46,109 nt of DNA, from the NCBI GenBank assembly GCA_029287595.1, contig JARFQU010000019.1, positions 1 through 46,109 of the forward strand. Reading direction: 5' to 3'. This DNA is from Halioglobus sp. GTDB lineage: Bacteria > Pseudomonadota > Gammaproteobacteria > Pseudomonadales > Halieaceae. This document shows positions 42,258 through 46,109 of this stretch, piece by piece (the stretch's first letter is position 1; each line of letters begins with the position of its first letter). Both the position numbers and the translations under genes were made by a program. The notes below the pieces were generated by a model. That model had not been told where the DNA came from and searched no databases. It worked only from the letters and a program-made list of their open reading frames with translations.

Positions 42258-42393
42258 CTGCTTGAATTCCTGTTTCGCGCCTTTGCGCGTGTTACTCAGC
42301 GCATATTTTACCCGCAGTGGGCATACTTTGTCCGGGTGACATGCGGCTTTGTTGAACCGCCGAACCCGCGGCATTTACCAAATGCCTGTCACA

Positions 42394-42436
42394 ACGCCGT
42401 GTTTTGCGTGTCGCAGCGCGAATCCTCTGATAGAAT
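42394..42436 (+). promoter_or_regulatory. purC: purC promoter with possible PurR-like operator
   Basis: An extended -10 TGATAGAAT (42428-42436) lies about 98 bp before purC. The sequence at 42394-42409 starts ACGC and ends TTTTGCGT, an imperfect match to the E. coli PurR box (11 of 16 by eye), overlapping the expected -35 region. A 7-bp hairpin (42370-42386) lies just upstream. The operator claim is weak. Confidence 0.35.
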
Positions 42437-42534
42437 TCCCGTTTTCGGCGCTCTCTGCCTGCCCCTGGCGATTGCTCAGGTACTGCTTGCAGTGAACGCC
42501 ATTCCTCGACCCATAAAACGACAGGACACCACTT

Positions 42535-43638
42535 ATGAGTCTTGCTGACAAGGTATTGGCAGTCAACGATGATCTACCCATTCGCACCGGTGCTGCTGTG
42601 CACAGCGGCAAAGTGCGTTCAGTCTACTGGTTAAACCCCGCAGATAGCGCCAGGCTGATATCGGAACGCAACTACGATGTTGCCCCGGACGCGCCCCTGG
42701 CGATCATGGTGATTTCCGATCGTATTTCCGCCTTTGATTGCATCTGGCATGCGCAAGGGGGGATGCGCGGCGTGCCCGGTAAAGGCGCGGCGCTTAACGC
42801 GATTTCCAATCACTGGTTCAAGCTCTTTCGGGAGCAGGGACTGGCAGACAGCCATATCCTGGAGATACCCCACCCGTTGGTTTGGATTGTGCAAAAGGCG
42901 CGTCCGGTCATGATCGAGGCGATTGCCCGACAGTACATCACCGGATCCATGTGGCGTTCTTACGAGAAGGGCGAACGTGAATTCTGCGGCATCCAGATTC
43001 CCGATGGCCTGCAGCGTGACCAGAAACTCCCGGAGCTGCTGATTACCCCGTCAACCAAGGGCATTCTCGAGGACATTCCCGGCGTTGACGCCGTCGATGA
43101 CGTCAATATCACGCGTGCCAATATTCTCGATAACTACCAGGCCTTTGAATTTCAGAGTGTGGCAGACGTCGACCTCTACGAAAAGCTGCTGCGAGAAGGC
43201 TTCGAGGTGATCAGCAGAGAGTTGGCGCAGTTGGACCAGATATTCGTCGACACCAAATTCGAGTTTGGTTATGTCACCGACAAGTCGGGTAACGACAAAC
43301 TGATATATATGGACGAAGTGGGCACCCCTGATTCCTCGCGTATCTGGGATGGCCCGGCGTGGCGTGAAGGCAAGGTCGTGGAAAATTCCAAGGAGGGCTT
43401 CCGTCAGCTGCTGCTCAACCATTTCCCGGATCCGGATATTCTGTTGAACAAGGGGCGTATGCCCGAACGGGAAGCCCTGGCCCGGGATAATGCGCTACCC
43501 ACCGAGGTGTTGATGCAGGTCTCAGCGACCTATGTCAATATCGCGGAAAAAATAACCGGCGCCACTATCCCTATTTCGGATAATCCACGCGCGGAGATCA
43601 TCGCGGTGCTAGGTGATGAGTTCGGCCTCGTTGACTGA
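42535..43638 (+). CDS. purC: Phosphoribosylaminoimidazole-succinocarboxamide synthase (SAICAR synthetase), long form
   Basis: ATP-dependent purine-biosynthesis enzyme joining CAIR and aspartate. At 367 aa it is the longer form (the E. coli enzyme is about 237 aa). Conserved parts are SGKVRSVY near residue 24, [14 protein letters not shown] near 58, [14 protein letters not shown] near 138, and the C-terminal VDTKFEFGY and [13 protein letters not shown] blocks that hold ATP and metal. The start ATG follows a long leader with an extended -10 promoter. The TSUP gene starts 8 bp after it, suggesting co-transcription. Confidence 0.96.
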   Translation: MSLADKVLAVNDDLPIRTGAAVHSGKVRSVYWLNPADSARLISERNYDVAPDAPLAIMVISDRISAFDCIWHAQGGMRGVPGKGAALNAISNHWFKLFREQGLADSHILEIPHPLVWIVQKARPVMIEAIARQYITGSMWRSYEKGEREFCGIQIPDGLQRDQKLPELLITPSTKGILEDIPGVDAVDDVNITRANILDNYQAFEFQSVADVDLYEKLLREGFEVISRELAQLDQIFVDTKFEFGYVTDKSGNDKLIYMDEVGTPDSSRIWDGPAWREGKVVENSKEGFRQLLLNHFPDPDILLNKGRMPEREALARDNALPTEVLMQVSATYVNIAEKITGATIPISDNPRAEIIAVLGDEFGLVD

Positions 43639-43646
43639 GCCGGCTT

Positions 43647-44402
43647 TTGCTCTCTGACCCCGGGTTTTATATTGCCAGTATTCCTGCGGTCTTGTTATAC
43701 GGCGTCGCCAAAGGTGGTTTCGGCGGGGCAGTAGCGGTATTGTCGGTGCCGGTCATGGCCCTGGTGATGCCGCCTACGCAGGCAGCGGCTATCCTGTTAC
43801 CCATTCTGGTGGTGATGGATGTGATGGTGGTGAAGACCTATTGGGGCGTCTTCGATAAACGCAGCCTGAAAATCCTGCTACCCGGCGCACTGCTGGGTAT
43901 TACCATTGGCTATGTCACCGCCGAGATTATGAACGAGCACTACATGCGCATTCTGATCGCCTTACTTTGCCTGGCGTTCGGCTTACAGCATCTGCTGGGT
44001 TTGCAGTCGCGCGCCAGCCGGCAGCACAACCCGGTGACGGGCGCCGTGTTTGGCACCCTGGCGGGCTTCACCAGTTTCAGTATTCATGCCGGTGGGCCAC
44101 CCTTCACCATGTACATGATGCCAAAACAGTTGAGCCCACTATTATTTGCCGGTACGGCGGGTATATTTTTCGCGGTGGTTAACACGGTCAAGCTGGTGCC
44201 CTATTACACCCTGGGCCAGTTCAGCGCTGACAATCTTTTGTACTCTCTGCTGCTGGTTCCCCTGGCGCCAATTGGTGTCAAGCTGGGACACTTCCTGGTA
44301 CAGCGCTCCGAGATGGGTCTTTACTACAAAGTGATCAGTTTTTTTCTGGTGGTTGTCGGGGCGAAACTGTTGTGGGAAGGTGTGGTGGGACTTAACCCCT
44401 GA
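43647..44402 (+). CDS. TSUP-family permease (TauE/SafE)
   Basis: 251 aa with about eight hydrophobic helices. The N-terminal VAKGGFGGAVAVLSVPVMAL and the mid-protein SFSIHAGGPPFTMYMMP are the two family-typical Gly/Pro repeats. TSUP proteins move sulfite, sulfoacetate, taurine-derived or other organic anions across the inner membrane; the substrate here is unknown. The TTG start at 43647 is the only plausible initiator close to the first helix; it lies 8 bp after purC. Convergent with the DUF1329 gene. Confidence 0.85.
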   Translation: MLSDPGFYIASIPAVLLYGVAKGGFGGAVAVLSVPVMALVMPPTQAAAILLPILVVMDVMVVKTYWGVFDKRSLKILLPGALLGITIGYVTAEIMNEHYMRILIALLCLAFGLQHLLGLQSRASRQHNPVTGAVFGTLAGFTSFSIHAGGPPFTMYMMPKQLSPLLFAGTAGIFFAVVNTVKLVPYYTLGQFSADNLLYSLLLVPLAPIGVKLGHFLVQRSEMGLYYKVISFFLVVVGAKLLWEGVVGLNP

Positions 44403-44411
44403 AATAATGCA

Positions 44412-44444
44412 ATACGGCTGATGCACAATCCGCACCAGCCGTAT
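44412..44444. terminator. Convergent terminator-like inverted repeat
   Basis: ATACGGCTG (44412-44420) and CAGCCGTAT (44436-44444) form a perfect 9-bp stem with a 15-nt loop between the convergent TSUP and DUF1329 genes. No T-run. Confidence 0.45.
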
Positions 44445-44450
44445 ACACGC

Positions 44451-45839
44451 CTAGCGCCTGCCCAGTTTGCGCACATTGGTAGGTGAGAAATGTGCCGGTC
44501 CTTTCACCGGATTCACGTCATAGAACATTGGTGTGCTGTCATTGATCAGGCGTTCTGCAATATACGCTCCCGCGCGCAGATCGTGATAGACCTGCACACG
44601 CCGTACATAGGCTTCGCCGTTGTATTCATAAATATTGTTGAACAGCACTACCTTCCACAGTTCTCCGCGGCCATCGTAGTTCTCGGTAATAGCGGTCAGT
44701 CCGGTGTCCTCGTCCACATAAATGCGGCGCTTGCCGTAGATGTGTCGCTCACCCTCGCGCAGCGTGCCTTCGGCGACCCAGACCCTTTTCAGTTCATAGC
44801 GCATGTAATCCGGATTGGCGTGAAACTTGGTTAACAGCTCCTCGTAGCTGACGTTGGGATCGTCAAACTTGTAATTGTGGTAGGGAATGTACATCTCCTG
44901 GCGGCCGATGATTTTCCACTCGAAGCGCTCCATGGAGCCGTTGAATCCGCGCACCTCGTCGATGGTCTTCAGTCCCCCGGGTCCATCCGGCGTGTCAAAG
45001 CCCACTGTGGGTGCGCGGCGTACCCGGCGTGAACCGGGCAGGTAACGCCATACCTCCCGCGCGTTTTCCGAGTAATCATAGGGCTCAAAAATCGAGGTGA
45101 TCAGGCCCTTGTCTCGCGCGGGCTCCGTGACATAGGTCATGATATAGCCGGCGTACTTGCCCAGATTGGGATACTCGAACTCCGCTGTGGCGGGATTGTT
45201 GCGGTCGGCGTAGGGCGATTCCTGGATGAACTTGGAACGCCGCGTCGACTGGGTGCCGTTGGGGAATACGGCGATATCACTGTACTCGCCATCGCGGGTC
45301 AGGTAGGCGCCGGTGGTGCGGGTAAACCAGACTACTTCCGCCCCCGTGCCTGGCACCGGGAAGGCGGCGCCACCGACAAAACCCTTGATTCCCTCATCGC
45401 CATTGATGAGCTCACCGTGCTCCGCATTGTAGCGCACCTTGTCGTAAAAATTCTGGTAGTAGGCGAATTCCCGGTGTCCCGGATACACCGGCATACGAAA
45501 AGTGTCCGCGTAGGTCTCGAACATGGCAATCTGTCCCGGGCTGAGCCGGGCCGCGTGCTCCTCCATGTTGTCCTTGGTGATCACGAACAGGGGTTTTTCC
45601 TGTGGCCAGGGATCGGGGTAGGGCGTGCCTGGGCCATCCCATTGCATGCCCTCGGGCAGGCCCACAACCTTGCCCGTCCACTGGGGCAGCAAGCCGTCCT
45701 CGCTGCCGGCTTTGATGGCACCCATTGGGGTGTACTCCTTGCCCAGGCGAGCGACATCCTCGGCTGACATCTTGGCCACGGCGGCGGTGGACAAGATTGA
45801 GAGTGCCAGTGCAATTGCGGTACTGTTTTGAATTCGCAT
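44451..45839 (-). CDS. DUF1329 exported protein
   Basis: 462 aa, with signal peptide (MRIQNSTAIALALSILSTAAVA). LolB/LolA-like outer-membrane-lipoprotein-sorting folds have been suggested for this family, but the function is not established. Visible conserved blocks are LGKEYTPMGAIKAGSEDG near 32, TGKVVGLPEG, RRAPTVGFDTPDG and IYGKRRIYVDEDTG. It lies 23 bp downstream of a DUF1302 gene; the two families nearly always occur as neighbours, often beside RND, steroid, terpene or hydrocarbon genes. The start ATG has AGAGGACT upstream. Probable role: envelope traffic of a hydrophobic compound, by inference only. Confidence 0.85.
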   Translation of the reverse strand: MRIQNSTAIALALSILSTAAVAKMSAEDVARLGKEYTPMGAIKAGSEDGLLPQWTGKVVGLPEGMQWDGPGTPYPDPWPQEKPLFVITKDNMEEHAARLSPGQIAMFETYADTFRMPVYPGHREFAYYQNFYDKVRYNAEHGELINGDEGIKGFVGGAAFPVPGTGAEVVWFTRTTGAYLTRDGEYSDIAVFPNGTQSTRRSKFIQESPYADRNNPATAEFEYPNLGKYAGYIMTYVTEPARDKGLITSIFEPYDYSENAREVWRYLPGSRRVRRAPTVGFDTPDGPGGLKTIDEVRGFNGSMERFEWKIIGRQEMYIPYHNYKFDDPNVSYEELLTKFHANPDYMRYELKRVWVAEGTLREGERHIYGKRRIYVDEDTGLTAITENYDGRGELWKVVLFNNIYEYNGEAYVRRVQVYHDLRAGAYIAERLINDSTPMFYDVNPVKGPAHFSPTNVRKLGRR

Positions 45840-45862
45840 GATCGTTAGTCCTCTGGTATTCG

Positions 45863-46109
45863 TTAGAAGCTGTAAGAAAGGTTCAGGGATACATTGTCGC
45901 GATCGGTGAGAAGATGGTCATGGCCGCCGTCGAAATAGTTTACGTAGCCCACCTGGACAAAGAAGTTACTCTGGTAGATAAAGCGCACCGCCAGGTTGAT
46001 GGACGTTGCATCTTCAATCATATTGCTTTCCCTGATAGTGCCGTCAAAGGTGTGGTTGATGAAAGGAATCAACTTTATGTCGAGTGCGGGATACACATTG
46101 AGGTAATCG
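45863..46109 (-). CDS. DUF1302 outer-membrane protein, C-terminal part (partial)
   Basis: The frame is open to the right edge; 81 complete codons are present. The sequence shows amphipathic strands (INLAVRFIYQ, FFVQVGYVNYF) and the family-typical ending LTDRDNVSLNLSYSF with terminal Phe, as expected for a beta-barrel. It is upstream of and probably co-transcribed with DUF1329. The rest of the gene lies outside the window. Confidence 0.75.
   Translation of the reverse strand, partial: DYLNVYPALDIKLIPFINHTFDGTIRESNMIEDATSINLAVRFIYQSNFFVQVGYVNYFDGGHDHLLTDRDNVSLNLSYSF

Noticed and set aside
1-46109. Search by eye for CRISPR repeats, insertion sequences, integrases, tRNA or rRNA genes
   Set aside because: No regularly spaced repeats, transposase motifs or RNA-gene signatures were seen; a covariance search for tRNA would be needed to exclude a missed one.

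Overview
The window looks like chromosome of a free-living, moderately GC-rich, aerobic gammaproteobacterium. The protein repertoire (paired DUF1302/DUF1329 proteins, DUF3604, DUF3313, several TonB-dependent receptors, cytochrome P450, wax-ester synthase/DGAT, class III CoA-transferase) is typical of marine Halieaceae/OM60 or related Cellvibrionales-type bacteria. That placement is inferred from gene content, not tested by phylogeny. No rRNA, tRNA, CRISPR array, insertion sequence or prophage was seen, and genes are densely packed on both strands.

Layout. 1-6430: end of an outer-membrane protein, a palindrome-rich promoter region, an RND pump (adaptor plus inner-membrane permease with two apparent extra membrane helices) and the nucleosidase ppnN. 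6494-9485 (minus): an acyl-CoA mutase operon in the order catalytic subunit, B12-binding subunit, meaB. 9622-16709 (plus): iron-type alcohol dehydrogenase, TetR regulator, acyl-CoA ligase, TonB receptor and cytochrome P450. 16888-19505: DUF3604 protein and KDPG aldolase. 19539-24996 (minus): cobalamin riboswitch, btuB, cobO, btuC, btuD, btuF. 25032-26858 (minus): two small lipoproteins and a 7-alpha-hydroxysteroid-dehydrogenase-like SDR. 27007-31911: enoyl-CoA hydratase, WS/DGAT with an HSL-type hydrolase, malonyl-CoA decarboxylase. 31931-35388 (minus): a Wolinella-type fumarate reductase frdCAB. 35549-38887: lipA, CoA-transferase, PLP enzyme. 38890-46109: a second TonB receptor, DUF3313 lipoprotein, truncated globin, purC, TSUP permease, DUF1329 and the end of DUF1302.

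The most interesting system is the B12 axis. The mutase is not an ordinary methylmalonyl-CoA mutase: the residues that hold the methylmalonyl carboxylate are gone. Without gaps, the two specificity positions read Leu63 and Glu90, resembling the Ile/Asp pair of 2-hydroxyisobutyryl-CoA mutase. Its active-site His is replaced by Asn225. It is divergently transcribed from an alcohol dehydrogenase, a regulator, a CoA ligase, a receptor and a P450. This is the enzyme set expected for oxidising a branched or tertiary-carbon compound, activating it to a CoA ester and rearranging its skeleton. About 10 kb away lies a complete riboswitch-controlled B12 import and adenosylation operon that could supply the cofactor. 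The substrate is unknown; the pathway is a hypothesis built from residues and gene order.

A second theme is acyl-CoA and lipid metabolism (enoyl-CoA hydratase, CoA-transferase, malonyl-CoA decarboxylase, WS/DGAT, hydrolase, SDR, DUF1302/1329). A third is the epsilonproteobacterial-style fumarate reductase, whose membrane subunit seems to lack the glutamate of the E-pathway.
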